Origin: Durio zibethinus
Taxonomy: Eukaryota; Streptophyta; Magnoliopsida; Malvales; Malvaceae
DNA length: 64,000 nt
Reading direction: 5' to 3'
NCBI RefSeq assembly: GCF_002303985.1
Contig: NW_019167993.1
Coordinates: forward strand, 5,580,001 to 5,644,000
In this document: piece by piece, positions 49,001 through 61,320 of the stretch
How positions within the stretch are numbered: position 1 is the stretch's first letter
Layout of the letters: every line of letters starts with the position of its first letter
Notes under the pieces: generated by a model
Database searches by the model: none
The model's input: only the letters and a program-made list of their open reading frames with translations
Told to the model about the DNA's origin: nothing
Position numbers and translations under genes: made by a program

Positions 49001-52000
49001 AAAGAAGTTCTGTCAATAATTTAACATCAAAAGAGAGGTATAGCGAGGGCTTGGAAAGTGGATGGATAAATCCATTCCTTGAGGGCTTGTGCAAGTATCT
49101 ATCTTACAGCAAGTTAAAAGTCAAGGCAGATTTGAAGCAAGGAGATTTATTAAATTCTTCCAATCTGGTTTGCTCTCTCGGTTTTGATCGTGATGCAGAG
49201 TTTTTTGCTACTGCTGGTGTAAATAAGAAGATTAAAGTATTTGAATGTGATGCGATCATAAATGAAAATCGTGACATTCACTATCCTGTGGTTGAAATGG
49301 CTAGTCGGTCAAAGCTAAGCAGTATATGTTGGAATAGTTATATTAAAAGCCAGATTGCATCAAGTAACTTTGAAGGAGTGGTGCAGGTAGGTAAAGCGTT
49401 CTCTCATCATTCATCATTCAGTTGTCTGTTGCTGTATCTAAATCAGTATCTCTACGGTTTTCAGGTGTGGGATGTTACAAGAAGTCAAGTACTCACTGAA
49501 ATGAGAGAACATGAGAAACGCGTATGGTCCATCGACTTCTCATCAGCAGATCCAACAATTTTGGCTAGCGGGAGTGACGATGGCTCTGTAAAACTATGGA
49601 GTATCAATCAGGCAATTCTATTTTTGCACTTGGTGGATGTCAACTTTGAAACTAAACGTACTGCAGTCATCTAATTTCTTGATATGCATATTTAATTCTG
49701 GATGTATGATAAGTTTTTCTCTTACCTGGGTTGCTACTGCAGGGAGTAAGTATTTGTACCATCAAAACAAAGGCCAATGTCTGCTGTGTCCAGTTTCGCT
49801 TGGATTCTGGTCGTTATCTTGCATTCGGATCAGCAGATCATAAAATTCATTATTATGATCTCCGAAACTCTAGGATTCCTCTTTCAACACTAGTTGGACA
49901 CAATAAAGCTGTGAGTTATGTCAAGTTTGTTGATACAAGTACTCTTGTGTCTGCTTCCACGGATAATACTCTGAAGCTTTGGGATTTGTCAATGTGCACT
50001 TCTCGGGTTATTGATACTCCTCGTCAGTCCTTTACTGGCCACATGAATGTAAAGGTATATTAACTCATGCATCAAATTGAGCTTTTATGTTTAAATTACG
50101 ATGTCATGTTTTGTTTGGACTCGATTGCTATGCTTAGTATATTTGTCCTTGTTACAATTGCATGGTTAATCTGCTTTTGTTTGAGAAATCCATGAAGTTA
50201 AGGAAGAAAGGAATTGAAATGGTTAAGGTCATAAAGTAGGTTGTTCATTATTAAGCGGTATTATCCCTCATTGCTTAATATTAGAATTCTCCATAACAGA
50301 ATATGGAGGTTACACTTCTTCAATTATAGCTAGTTGGTTTTAGGTTGGATACATAACACGATATTACAGCCATGACTGTTGTTTCCCCATTAATTTGTTG
50401 TCCATTGCTTGAAGATTGTTGTCAAAATTGGTATGCCTATTTATCTGAAGTGTTTGTTTTCTGGACTATCGGACGTGCCCGAACTGTTAAGTGTTAGTGT
50501 CTCAATGAGTTAAATTTGGGTTTGTTATGGACTTATGTTCAGATTGGGCCACTCCACCATCGGTTTTAAGTTAGTTACAAGTGTATACAAGTGAATAACT
50601 GGAAAATGTGCTTTATTGCATTGAGAAGAAGGCTTACTCTAACCTTTTCCTAGGCTAGGCACAACAGCAGGCAGAAATTATTCCAGAATGAGCAGTACCT
50701 TTTACTTCCAAAGTAACTTGCTAACATTAAACTGACTTAGCTAAAGAAAGCTAAATGGACAAAACAAGGATTTACTTGAAGAACCAAAGTGGTTGGATGC
50801 AATTCTTGTTAAGTGAAAGTCCACAAATGGGGTTTGTCTCTCTTTTATAAGATTCTGCTGAAGGGCAGACTGGCCAAAGTTGACGTTGTTAGTATATTTT
50901 CCCATTTGAGGATGTAGATTCTTGATTTTGGCTAGTAATATTTTAATCACTTTAAGTTTCTCTAAAGTTATTTTACAAGAATCACATCATTATATACATA
51001 TGCGTAATAAAGCTAATTCTGAACAAATAACAAGGTTGTTTTATTGAAGGCTGTTAACAGAATAATTATTCATGAAACATTTCTTTCACGGAACAGCTTT
51101 TCACAGAATAACTTTTTAATGAACAACTCCTTCATAGAACATCTTCTCGGAAAAGTTGTTCACAGAATAACTACTCTAGGAACAACTCCTTCATAGACAT
51201 CTTTATGTAACAGTTGTTCATGGAACAACTATTCAAAACTCCTTCATGAAACAACTGTTCACGAAATAACTTTCTCAAGGAAAAACACCAACACCTTTAC
51301 CAAAAGCTCTTTCACTGAAAGTTGCTTTACTAAGAGTTATTTAACAATAGGTGCTTCACTAAATGTTAATTCTCCAAAAAGAAGAATTGAAAATAACCTG
51401 GAATATGGCAGGTTTCTCTTGTTAACTTCATTATTGAGTTGTTTCGGAGAGTTTGGCTTAGTGGATAAGATATGGCGATGGTTAAGAGGTCTCCTTTTAA
51501 CCTTTCTTGAAAGTATGAGTGTTTCTCCTTTCTTTTAGAATAAATAGTAACTTCCATGTTTACCATATTTATCACCAAAAACTAATTAAACTCTCATTAG
51601 ACAATGCATTAACACTTTTGGTAACTATCAATTCCACCATTATTTCTATTGAATACTCAAGATATGTAACTCTTATTCTTTGAACCTATAAATATGAGTT
51701 TCACAACTCATTGAGGGATTTTTTGGAGACCTTGGCAAATTCACTCAGTTCTCCCTCAAACTCTCTTTGCAATTCTATCTTGCCAAAACCCTTTCTCAGC
51801 CTTATCTTTTCTTTGTTCTGCCTTGTTTCACTGTCTATCACCACTTGCTGTTGCACTTAATACTTCAGGGTCTGCTCCAGTGTTCTTTGCTGTAGTCTCC
51901 CTGCACATTTTGTTTTGCTTGTTTACAATGCTTCCTCACCTCAACAAAAAACCCTTTTACATTTTGGTGACTCCACTAGAGATCAAATCCTTTTACATTC

Positions 52001-55000
52001 CAATAATCACAGGAATGTGTCAGCAGTTTATATATAACAATGCACCCTATCAACAGTAAATATAGAGAATTTTTTAATTGATTGGACACATAACTATCTA
52101 AGTATGATTTTGAGAAAAAACTTGCACCTCTTCTTAACTTAACTTTGTAGTCCATTAAACAACAATATTCCTTTCTTTTCTTATCAATTTTATTATCAAA
52201 CTCTCGTAGACCATTTTTGACCATGATATATATTAAAAATCATTAAAGTCAATAATAATTCTTTAAAATTAATTGAATAAGAAATAAGAAAGTCTTTTTT
52301 TATTTTTACTTTCAATCTTGCGCACAAGGCTAGACTTATGTGCAAAGCTAACCTTTGCATGTAAAGTTTGATTACGTGCAAGTCAAGCTTTTGCATCAAA
52401 AATATTTTTTAATTTTAATTTTTTGTAATATTTATTTATTTTGCTTATGCTAGCTTAGGGCGTACGTTGCTTTGATAAAGTGCATTTTATACCCGTCTTA
52501 TTAATCATTGAAATTTTTTTATTTTATGCATGGAATCCTCCTTAATTTTTATCAAAGGAATTCCAAGTAGGGAGCAAAATATCCATGCATAGAAGCATGC
52601 CCACGCACAATTCTTATTCTTTTGACAATTCTTGTATATTTTTTAGAGAAACATTATAATTAATTGTTCTCTTTTTTTTTAAAGAAGCATTTCTATTACT
52701 TATTTTCCTATTTTTTAGAAACATTCTCATTACTTGTTCTTTTATTTTTTTTAGGAGCACATTTCCATGATTTATTCTCTTATTTTTTAAGGGAAAATTT
52801 TATTTTTAAAGGGAAAAATTCCAATTACTTATTCTGTTATTTTTTAGGAAAACATTTCCATTACTTATTCTTCTATTTTAAGGAAATATTCTCATGACTT
52901 GTTCTCCTATTTTTTAAGGAAACACTTGCATTACTTGTTCTCTTATTTTTTAGGGAAACATTCCAATTACCTGTTATTCTATTTTTAGGGAAACAATCCC
53001 ATTAGTTTTTCTTTTATTTTTTAGAAAAATACTCCTATTACTTGTTCTCCTATTTTATGGCAATACTTTCATTACTTGTTTCATTTAACAATTCTTCTAT
53101 TTTTTAGAGAAATACTAATGTTATGGCTTACACTTTCATGCATTAGTTATCACGTAAGAATTCTTTGATATATAACATTAAAATTTGCTTATTTTACATA
53201 TGGGACACTCTTTGATTTTTGTCAAAGAAATTCCATGCAGGTAGCAATGAACTCGCTCATGTGCAGAAAATATGTATATGTATATAATTTTTTCATGAAA
53301 CTTACATCATTCATCTATTAATTATGAGAATAAATATATCTTATATATCTTATTTTCATTTAAGGCTGTACACGAAACAGCTTTTCATGGAACATCTTAT
53401 TCATGGAAAAGCTCTTCACAAAATAACTATTTTCCTCAAGAAAAAACACTAACACTTTTATCAAAAGTTGTTTCAGTAAGAGTTATTCCATAAAAGATGT
53501 TTTATCGAATGTTACTTCACCAAAAAATGTAAAAATAACCTAGGAATATGTCAAGGTTCTTGGGTTGACTTCAATATTGAGATGTTTTGGAGAATTTGGC
53601 TTGGTGGATCAAATATGTAGATATTAAAAGGTCTCCTTTTAACCTTTCTCTAAAGTATGGGTATTTCCCCTTTCTTTTATAATAAATAGTGAACATACCT
53701 ATCACCAATAGCTAATTAATTACCATTAGACAATGCATTAACACCTTTTGTAACTGTCAATTCCAGTATTATTTCTATTCAATACTCAAGATATGTAACT
53801 CCTATTCTTAGAACCTATAATTAGGAGTTTCCACAATTCATTGAGGGACTTTTTGGAGACCTTGGCCAAATTCTCTTTGCAATTCTCTCTTTCCAAATCC
53901 CTTTCTTAGCCTTATCTCTTTTTTGCTTAGCGTTGCTTAACCATCTACCACCACTTATCGTTGTACTCAATATTTCAGGGTGTGCTCTAGTCTTCCTCTC
54001 CATCATTTTTCAACAGATTCTTTCTACTCGATTATAACGCTTCCTCACCTTAACAAAAAACTCGTTTACAGAGGCTTTTATTTTATTTTCTTTAGTAACT
54101 TTCTTGGGGTTTATAAATCTTAAAGATAGAATATAAATAAAGATTATTTGTCTATTTTTGAACATTTTTTACTGACTTTGGAAACTGTCTTAATAGTGTT
54201 AAGACCAAAATATGAGCCTAATTAACACCAACGTTCATTTTATGTGACACCTTAATCTTACATCAAGATATTCTGAGAATCTACTATGATATATTAGTAG
54301 AAATACTTGTGAGACGCTTTTTATGGGACAAAACCGTAAGACTTTCAGGTCAAAGCGAATAATATTTTGCAGGTTAGGTGTGGGTCTTTACAAATGGTAT
54401 TAGAGCTGTTACTAGTCGAACACGCATGTTGGGTGCGAATCTCCACAAATGGTATCAAAGTAATCACCTATCAAACGAGAGCTAAGTGTTACATTGTAAG
54501 AGTCACCTGTAAAATTCCAACCCCTGATGTGATTCTAGTTCTGTGGTTTAGTGTACTCAGTATTTTAAGGTGTGCTCTAGTCTTTCTTTCCATCATCTTT
54601 CGACAGATTCTTTTTACTTGGTTATAATGCTTCCTCACCTTAACAAAAAACCTTTTTACAAAGGTCTTTATTTTATTTTCTTTTCTTTTAGTAACTTTCT
54701 TGGTGTTTATAAATCTTAAAGATAGAATATAAATAAAGACTATTTGTCTATTTTTGAACATTTTTTATTGACTTTGGAAACTGTCTTAATAATGTTAAGA
54801 CTAAAATATGAACCAAATTAATACCAATGTTCATTTTATGTGACACTCCAATCCCATATCGGGATATTTTGAGAATCTGTTATGATATATATATATTGAT
54901 ACTTGTGAAACGTTTTTTATGGGACAAAATCATAAGATCTTCAGGTCAAAACGAATAATATCTTGCAGGTTAAGTGTGGGTATTTACAAATGGTATTAGG

Positions 55001-56032
55001 CAGTGATTAGTCGAACACATAGGTTGAATGCAGGTCTCCACAAATGGGGTATCAGAGTAATCACCTGTCGAACGGGAGCTAAGTGCTACATCGTGAGTCA
55101 CCTTTAAAATTCCAACACCTAGTGTGATTCTGGTACTGTGGTTTAGTGTACTTTGTATGGGCTTTACGAGGATGTCAAGCTTTAATAAGGAAGTTTGTGA
55201 TACCCCAATCCCACATTGGGATGTACTTGTGAGGTTCGTTTTATGGGACAACTATGAGACTTCGGATCAAAATAGATAATATCTCATAGGTTTGGTGTGA
55301 GTCTCTACAAATGGTATCAAACGGTCTTCAGTTAGACGAGAGCTAGGTGTTACATTGTGGGAGTCACTCTTAAAATCTTGAGAGGTAAGTGCTACATGAT
55401 GGGAGCTAACTTAATAATATCAACGTCTGGTGTGATCTTGGTTTTGTGTGTGCTTTGTGCTAAAAGCTTGACGAGGATGTCTGTCAAGCTTTAATAGGAG
55501 AGTTTGTGTACTTTGTGCTGAGCTTGACGAGGACGTCGAGTTTGTGTGCTTTGTGTTGGACTTGACAATAACATTTAACTTTAACAATGACACCTCAATC
55601 CAACATCAAGATGTTCTAAAAGTCTACTATAATAAATAAGTTGAGACTTGAATCCAAGTTTGTGAGGTGTCTTTTGTAAGACAAAACTAGACTTGGCGAT
55701 TTGTGTATTTGTGTGGTGTAAAATATTGAAATTTGTGTATTCGTATAATGTTTCATACAAAAATTTCCTGACATAATTTATGTTGATACGAAAACATAAA
55801 ATACATTTCTTTGATTCACATTGATACGAAAACATGAACTATATATTTTTGATTTTGTTAAATCCACATAGTTATTGCTAAAATTTTAAGCTGTGTCACC
55901 TTCATATTTTATTTTCATATCGTATTCGTGTCGTGTTTTTTAGATTACCAGATTTAGACAAAACTGTAAAACCTTTGGGTTAAAATGAACAATATCTCAC
56001 AGGTTGGATACTGATCTCTACATTTTATTTCT

Positions 56033-56068
<36 letters not shown>

Positions 56069-57369
56069 TTACCTAAAAGTATCCATTGTCATGTGCTAAA
56101 AGGAACCACTTTGCTAGTTTGCGATCTTAACAAAAAAGCTGCCTCAAAGTCATATACTTTCTTGCAAAAGCTTCTTTTCAGTAGCTTTATATGTTGCAAT
56201 GAAATGAATTTTTGTGACAATTTATGTGGTCTGATTGAGTTTGTTTCCATCCTCATAAACAATGACTAGTTAAACATAATTTGCTCATGGAAAATTATTC
56301 CGTCTTGTTGATGTACTTCATATTCTCCTTGTTGTAGAACTTTGTGGGCTTGTCAGTATCTGATGGTTACATTGCAACTGGTTCAGAAACTAATGAGGTA
56401 CTCCATATATTCTTTCGTTATATAGTCAGAGAAAAATGCATTGATGCAATTTTGTTGGCCTTCCCATTGCATCCACACTCTAGTGCCATGATGAAATCAT
56501 ATTCGTAGTTCTTGTTCAAAAAATTATCTTTGGAAAAGCTGTCATCCTTCCACTTGGTACCATTCACTGAAGTTGCATAAAAAGTCAAGGCCGTCCTTAG
56601 GGAAATTTTCAGAAAGAAGCCTCTTGTAATCAATCTGCTTGAAGATCATGCCATGATCTTGCCTATTGCATTAAAGAACATCAATCTAAAATAATTACCA
56701 AAATCATTAGGTATCAAAGTTATTTTGAGAGATTAGCAAAGTCCATTGATGGTGTTGCAGAAGAGAAAATTTCCTTTAATGTTGCAATTTTATTCTTACC
56801 CTACATATTTGAACAGCAAATGCCTATCACATTTATTATGTATGCATCCTACATTATGAAAAGTTAGATGATGAGAAAAGTAGATAGATTTAGTTGCAGT
56901 GTTCTGCAGTTAGTACTGATCACAGAGATTTGCCGTAGTTGTCAGAGCTTTTACGAATCTTATATGAAGACTCTACAATACCAACTCCTGGTTTTTGGTG
57001 AAACCTGTGGTTTATAAGTAACGAACGTGTAATAGACAGCAGCTTCAATTTCATTTCAAAATGTCAGTCTGTAGTATGTTTTGCTTTTGCTCTGTTGAGG
57101 CATCCATTCCATCATGCCTTTTGAACATGATATTATACAGATTTATGCATTCAGCACTCACTAGAAATTCTATTGTATAGGTATTCATATATCATAAGGC
57201 GTTCCCGATGCCAGCCTTGACATTCAAGTTCAACAACATGGATCCAGTTTCTGGTAATGAAATGGATGATGCTGCGCAGTTTATCTCTTCCGTTTGTTGG
57301 CGTGGCCAGTCCTCTACCCTTGTTGCCGCAAATTCTACCGGGAATATCAAAATTTTGGAGATGGTTTAG
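46040..57369 (+). CDS. SPA3: SPA1-related protein, SPA3/SPA4 type
   Basis: Seven exons (46040-46888, 47115-47272, 48414-49386, 49465-49611, 49743-50054, 56338-56397 and 57181-57369) give 895 residues. SPA proteins partner COP1 in the nuclear CUL4-DDB1 E3 ligase that degrades light-signalling factors such as HY5 and CO in darkness. The N-terminal kinase-like region includes EWGDVSLRQWLDKPERSVD and HSQGIVVHSVRPSCFVMSS. A coiled coil (about residues 345-395, EEREAAIELRERIEEQE) follows, then WD40 repeats from about residue 585 to the end. DHKIHYYDLRN is the YDxR-type DDB1-binding box. Other blades are LASGSDDGSVKLW and VSASTDNTLKLWDL. The short kinase-like region, without a long N-terminal extension, favours SPA3/SPA4 over SPA1/SPA2. 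Introns 1 and 4 have GC donors. The frame is open upstream to 45,962, but the first in-frame ATG is at 46,040. Confidence 0.95.
51052..51961 (+). repeat. 5' LTR of the SPA intron 5 element
   Basis: This is the longer of the two repeats. Its first 240 bp hold an irregular array of words such as 'cttcatagaac', 'gttcacagaataac' and 'aacaactcc', which is reduced in the 3' partner. Confidence 0.75.
52640..53120 (+). repeat. Degenerate minisatellite inside the SPA intron 5 element
   Basis: About eleven imperfect copies of a unit of 35-40 bp, close to 'attacttgttctcctattttttagggaaacattcc', run head to tail. The copies vary at many positions, so the array is old. The open frame across part of it encodes only a repetitive Phe/Leu-rich string and is not a gene. 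Confidence 0.8.
53367..54070 (+). repeat. 3' LTR of the SPA intron 5 element
   Basis: This repeat is shortened by deletions relative to the 5' LTR. Its last roughly 100 bp are included again in the downstream tandem duplication, at about 54,560-54,660. Confidence 0.75.
53966..55145 (+). repeat. 590-bp tandem duplication overlapping the LTR end
   Basis: The sequence from about 53,966 to 54,555 is repeated from about 54,556 to 55,145 with moderate divergence (for example TGTGCTCTAG at 53,981 and at 54,571). The unit starts inside the 3' LTR and continues into flanking DNA through 'gatagaatataaataaaga.tatttgtctatttttgaacat' and 'ggtattag'. It therefore arose after the element inserted. Short shared words (GTACTCA) at the joins suggest unequal crossover or slippage. 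Related fragments with 'cccacattgggatg' continue to about 55,600. Confidence 0.8.
56034..56066 (+). repeat. (AAT)n microsatellite in SPA intron 5
   Basis: About eleven AAT or ATA triplets run in a row, some 270 bp before exon 6. Confidence 0.9.
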
Positions 57370-58131
57370 TTTGGCCTCTTCCTCTTTGAAATCATCCATG
57401 ATCTAAGCAAAAAGGACACAGGCAAATCAGTGCACCATGCAGGCACAGAACAACAAACAAGGATAGGTGTCTTACATTGGAGAAGATTAAAGGGTTACAG
57501 CATTTAAGCAAAAAAATTTTGGCAGTAGGTTGTAGCGGATGCAATTTAACATTTAGAGTGAGAATGACTTGATCAAATATATGTAGATAAAATTTAAAGG
57601 AGAAAAAAGGGTAAAAAGCAGCCCTCTTGTATATTTCCTAATGCTTATAATTCATAGCCATTTTTTTGAGTAAGTATATTAATTTTCTGAAGCATCACAG
57701 TTGGATATTTCTTTTTAGAGTTATTCGGCAAGAGTAGTGGAAACCAAATGAGATGCACCTGAGTGAATGCTTACATGGCTTGGGATCTTTCATAACCAGA
57801 ACTTCAACATCAAGGGTCACCAAGTTTGTGAACATCAATGTCTTGAAAAAGTATTGTTCTGTGGTAGAGAAATATTGAATAACAATTCCAAAAGATGGAA
57901 GCATAAAGCCATTTTTTTTTAGAGTACCAAAAAAGTGCGGCATCGACCATGGAGTACCATTTTTGATCCTGAGCAAGGCTATAATCTTGAATTCCTATTG
58001 GTTGCAGCAAAACTAAGATTAACCTTAAGTTATTTGGCCAGATGAGCAATGCCCGTTATTAAAATTCTTCTATTAGATACAATTTTCCCAGCTGTGCTGC
58101 CTCAATGATTGAACTTTCCCAATCATGAAAC
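57370..58131. other. Gap between convergent SPA and GlcAT14 genes
   Basis: Both 3' UTRs must fit here. On the minus strand, 57,770-57,976 is an open stretch with protein-like composition (WSMPHFFGTLKKNGFMLPSF, FFKTLMFTNLVTLDVEVLV). It ends at a good donor-like CCAT/GTAAGC near 57,770. I cannot name the family. It may be an exon relic or an uncharacterised short gene. No clear start or partner exon was found. Confidence 0.35.
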
Positions 58132-60192
58132 CTATTTACACTGACCTTGACCAAGATTAGCTTTCATGGCTAACCTAGTTATGAGTTGGAGAAGCCTTTG
58201 AGCTCCTGGACCTGGCTTGATCTTGTTCAAGTCTCCAACTTTCGAACATTTTGGTTTGCCAGAGCACCAAGCACCTGGGGTGAAGCTCCCCCTTGACCGG
58301 CCAAGCAAATCCTTATCAATCTTATCCAAGACAGGATCATCTTGTTTGAATTTCCGAGCAAATGCAGCATTACTCCTAACCATATTGTCCGTGTCATTAA
58401 GGGTAAGGACGTGCGGGTGCTGTTTAGGGGGAGTGTCCCATGAAATATAATGCATATCATGATTTACGACGGTCTTAGCGAACTCTGGAACATTGCATAT
58501 GACAGTCTGAAAGTAGCCTTCAGGTGAGGAGAGAAAGTTTGTGTAGTACATGAGAATAGTTCTTGGTAGATTATCCCAACCCCAGACACAGAACTCTACA
58601 AATGAATGTGACAAAACTGTCCATGCTGAACCTGCAATCAAAGAGGTTGTTCTGAAACCGTTAACCACCAATTTTGCATAACAAGACAAATTTACCATTT
58701 CTATTTCTAACATATGAGTAGGGCTGCAATATATGCTATTATGTAGGAGCGTAATGTGTGGTTCGAACTTAAAGTGAAGAACAAAGCCGAGGCATTGCTT
58801 TAAGATCAAGGATCCATCCAGCAAAATCACTAAAACAATGCATATATGTTTTCAAATGTTTTAACAGAGCTTGCCTATAAGCCTAATTTATAAAAAGTTA
58901 ACTCAAACACACCATATAGCTTTAGAAAATACACTTTTAGATGGAAAAAATTATATTGAGATCAGAAACAATAATGTCATCTACCTATAAGAAGATAAAG
59001 CCGAAGATGTGGTTTACCTATTGAGACCACCAAGATGGAACTGATCCCCAGAAATAATTCTTATGAAATTTCAGTACTATGAATAACTGCTCAAGTACTT
59101 TTAAACATTGCAGTCCTCGTATTCTTAATTGTAAAGAATCAAGGACAGCTAAAAGTTTGAATCACTGAACAAAGAAATTAAAATAAAAAAAAAAATCAGG
59201 CGTGTGACAGAGTACTAACCAGTAAATAATTTAAATGCAGTAGGTAATGTTCTTCTTGGTGTGGCCCAAAATACATCAGACTTGGTTGACATGTAGAGTC
59301 CAGGATCTATAATCAAAGGCATCGCTCTTTTGTCCCTGCACAAGAACAGGCGAAATATGTTGGCATTTGACATATATAAAGATTTTAGATAGAAAGGGAA
59401 TCAGGGAGAGAACTTACGCTTTCCAGCCAAGCTGACTTGTGTGCTCAATAAAATTAAGGTTCCGGTTTAAAGCCGAAAATGCATAAAGAAGATCTGCAAA
59501 TTACAATCTAATTGATCAATGACTACTCGTGCAGAATCGAATAACTGAATACGCAAAACAAGATCAACCAGCCCAGAAAAGCAGAGAACAAATAAGGCAT
59601 GTGATAGAGACTAACCATCTTGAGTCACAAGAGGATAATCTGATGCACTGAGATTGATAAACCAATCCCAATCTTTACTTCTCTTGAGAAGAATGGCACA
59701 AGCATGAAGAGTACTAGCAACCATGGTGGGTCCTCTATAAGTAACCATATTAGCCTTGGTGATCATATAAACATTCCCAACTTTGGAGAAAATTGTATGG
59801 TTTTTTATTCTGGAAGCAAGTGTCAATCTTTCCTCTGCAGGTGCCTCAAGGTCCAAATGGACCACATATTGATTCCGTGGATGATACAGGGCATGAAGAG
59901 TTCTCCAAAGCTTTTCCAGATCACCTTTTGATCCAGAAACCAAATAAGCAAAACGAGGTACTGTTGGACCAGGAGGAGGTGGTGGGGTACCTAGGTCAAT
60001 CTTCGATTCAGCATAGCCCGGCTTTCTTTGGTTCATCGAAGTATGAGCCGGCAAAATGGAGAAGACTGAATTGATTTTGTAAACTGAAGTAACAACCCCC
60101 ATATTGAAGGAAGTGACAAGAAGGAACGTGCATATGAGAGAAGTTATCACAAGCGGAAACACCCATTTCTTCTCCATGTTCATCGACACCAT
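58132..60192 (-). CDS. GLCAT14A: Beta-glucuronosyltransferase GlcAT14-like (GT14)
   Basis: Four exons on the minus strand (60192-59616, 59493-59418, 59335-59220 and 58631-58132) join to 422 residues. It is a type II Golgi protein: a short cytosolic head, a membrane anchor at about residues 10-32, a Pro-rich stem (TPPPPPGPT), then the GT14 core from about residue 78 (FAYLVSGSKGD). Conserved blocks are LWRTLHALYHPRNQYVVHLD, DWDWFINLSASDYPLVTQDD, FIEHTSQLGWK and SPEGYFQTVICN. Arabidopsis GlcAT14A-C add glucuronic acid to galactan side chains of arabinogalactan proteins, and this gene most likely does the same. Which of the A, B or C members is the ortholog was not determined. Start: the first of three nearby in-frame ATGs (codons 1, 4 and 6) was taken, and any of them leaves the anchor intact. 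Confidence 0.94.
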
Positions 60193-61320
60193 TGCGATAC
60201 CTTATCATAGGATCCAATAAAGAATCTTCACAGCAAAATTTTTGCTCATCAACAACTCAAAACATAGAAAAAAAAAACATTATATCTTGAGTCAGTTACA
60301 AATGGTACCAAACAAGTACCTTCAATCTTCAGATCAAGACCTTTCCTTTAATATATACTCCAAAATATACCTTGTACAGCTGCTAAATGAACAACCAACA
60401 TTGATATTAGTTTATAATATCATAACAAAGTATTTTATGGTATAATAGCCTGTTGTGCTAATTTCCAGAACACAAAGTGATTGAAACTTGCTTCAGTCAC
60501 TGAATCAAATATAGACAAGCAATAAAATAACAACAGATTACCAAAGAGAGAGAAAAGAGTATACAAAGTGCAAGACATACAAAAAGAAAAAGAAATGATG
60601 CACAAGGAAAAATGGACAACAAGACTAGAAAAGGAACCAGACAAGAATAAACAATTAGTTAAAGCATCATTAAGAAAATCGAACAATTAGTTAAACATAC
60701 ATTGTCAGTAAGCTACTACTCTCTTTAAGGTATCTGATTTCTGAAGAAAAGTCGTGATTATTTCCAACTTTTATGTTGGATAAAAGAACAAATCTAAATT
60801 AAAATTTTCTTTGATCATCAAATCTGTAAATCCACGCGTGGTAAAATATTCATAACTACCATTCAATAAAAACCCAAAAACAGAAAATCAGAAAAGATAA
60901 AACCCAAATCTAGAATCATAGAGTTATTAATGGAAGTAAAATCTTAATATAAATTGGAAAAAAAATCACAAAATCTCAATGAATATAAACCGAAAACATG
61001 AAGAAAACATTAGAAAAACGCGAAATGAAACTATTTCAAGAAACAAACCTGACTTTTTATGCTGGTAGACAACAAAAATATTGTTCCTTATAATTAAAAA
61101 ATATAATAAAATTGTTCCTTATTTTAACTGGTGAGAAAAAGAGCAGAGAAGAGCAGAGCTTTGAGTTAATGTTAATAAAGAAAGAAAAAAAAAAAAAGAT
61201 CTTTCTCTTTCCTTTTCTGCTTCTCTCTTTCGCTTTCTTGTAGCTCTCTTGTATCTAACGCTCAGGAGTTTCTCTTAATATAGAAGAGCCTTTGATTCAT
61301 CAAAGACTCTGCAACAACAA
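60193..61320 (-). promoter_or_regulatory. Leader and promoter side of the GlcAT14-like gene
   Basis: No second gene was seen. On the minus strand a donor-like CAG/GTTTGTTTC near 61,045 suggests a spliced 5' leader. A strong CT/GA-rich stretch at about 61,195-61,250 resembles the pyrimidine patches near plant transcription starts. Supported by sequence character only. Confidence 0.35.

Larger units (their letters stand above)
51052..54070 (+). mobile_element. Non-autonomous LTR element in SPA intron 5
   Basis: Two long related repeats, 51,052-51,961 (910 bp) and 53,367-54,070 (704 bp, internally shortened), both start TGT and end ACA. They share 'cattgaggga.tttttggagaccttgg', 'ctttgcaattct', 'cttagccttatct' and 'cttcctcacc.taacaaaaaac'. 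The outer flanks AAGGC (51,047-51,051) and GAGGC (54,071-54,075) differ at one base, consistent with an aged target duplication. The first repeat is followed by TTTTGGTGACTCCACTAGAG, which looks like a tRNA primer site of the kind seen in plant gypsy-derived elements. The 1.4-kb interior has no gag or pol. This is best read as a non-autonomous LTR retrotransposon. Confidence 0.75.

Noticed and set aside
51060..51290. Clustered TTC...GAA words in the LTR that resemble heat-shock elements
   Set aside because: The spacing is three bases (TTCnnnGAA), not the two required for nTTCnnGAAn, so they are better read as a degraded short repeat.
52664..52897. Repetitive Phe/Leu-rich frame
   Set aside because: Produced by the 35-40 bp minisatellite. 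Unit lengths vary and no start context or family match is visible.
57151..57399. 82-residue minus-strand frame
   Set aside because: Antisense shadow of SPA exon 7.
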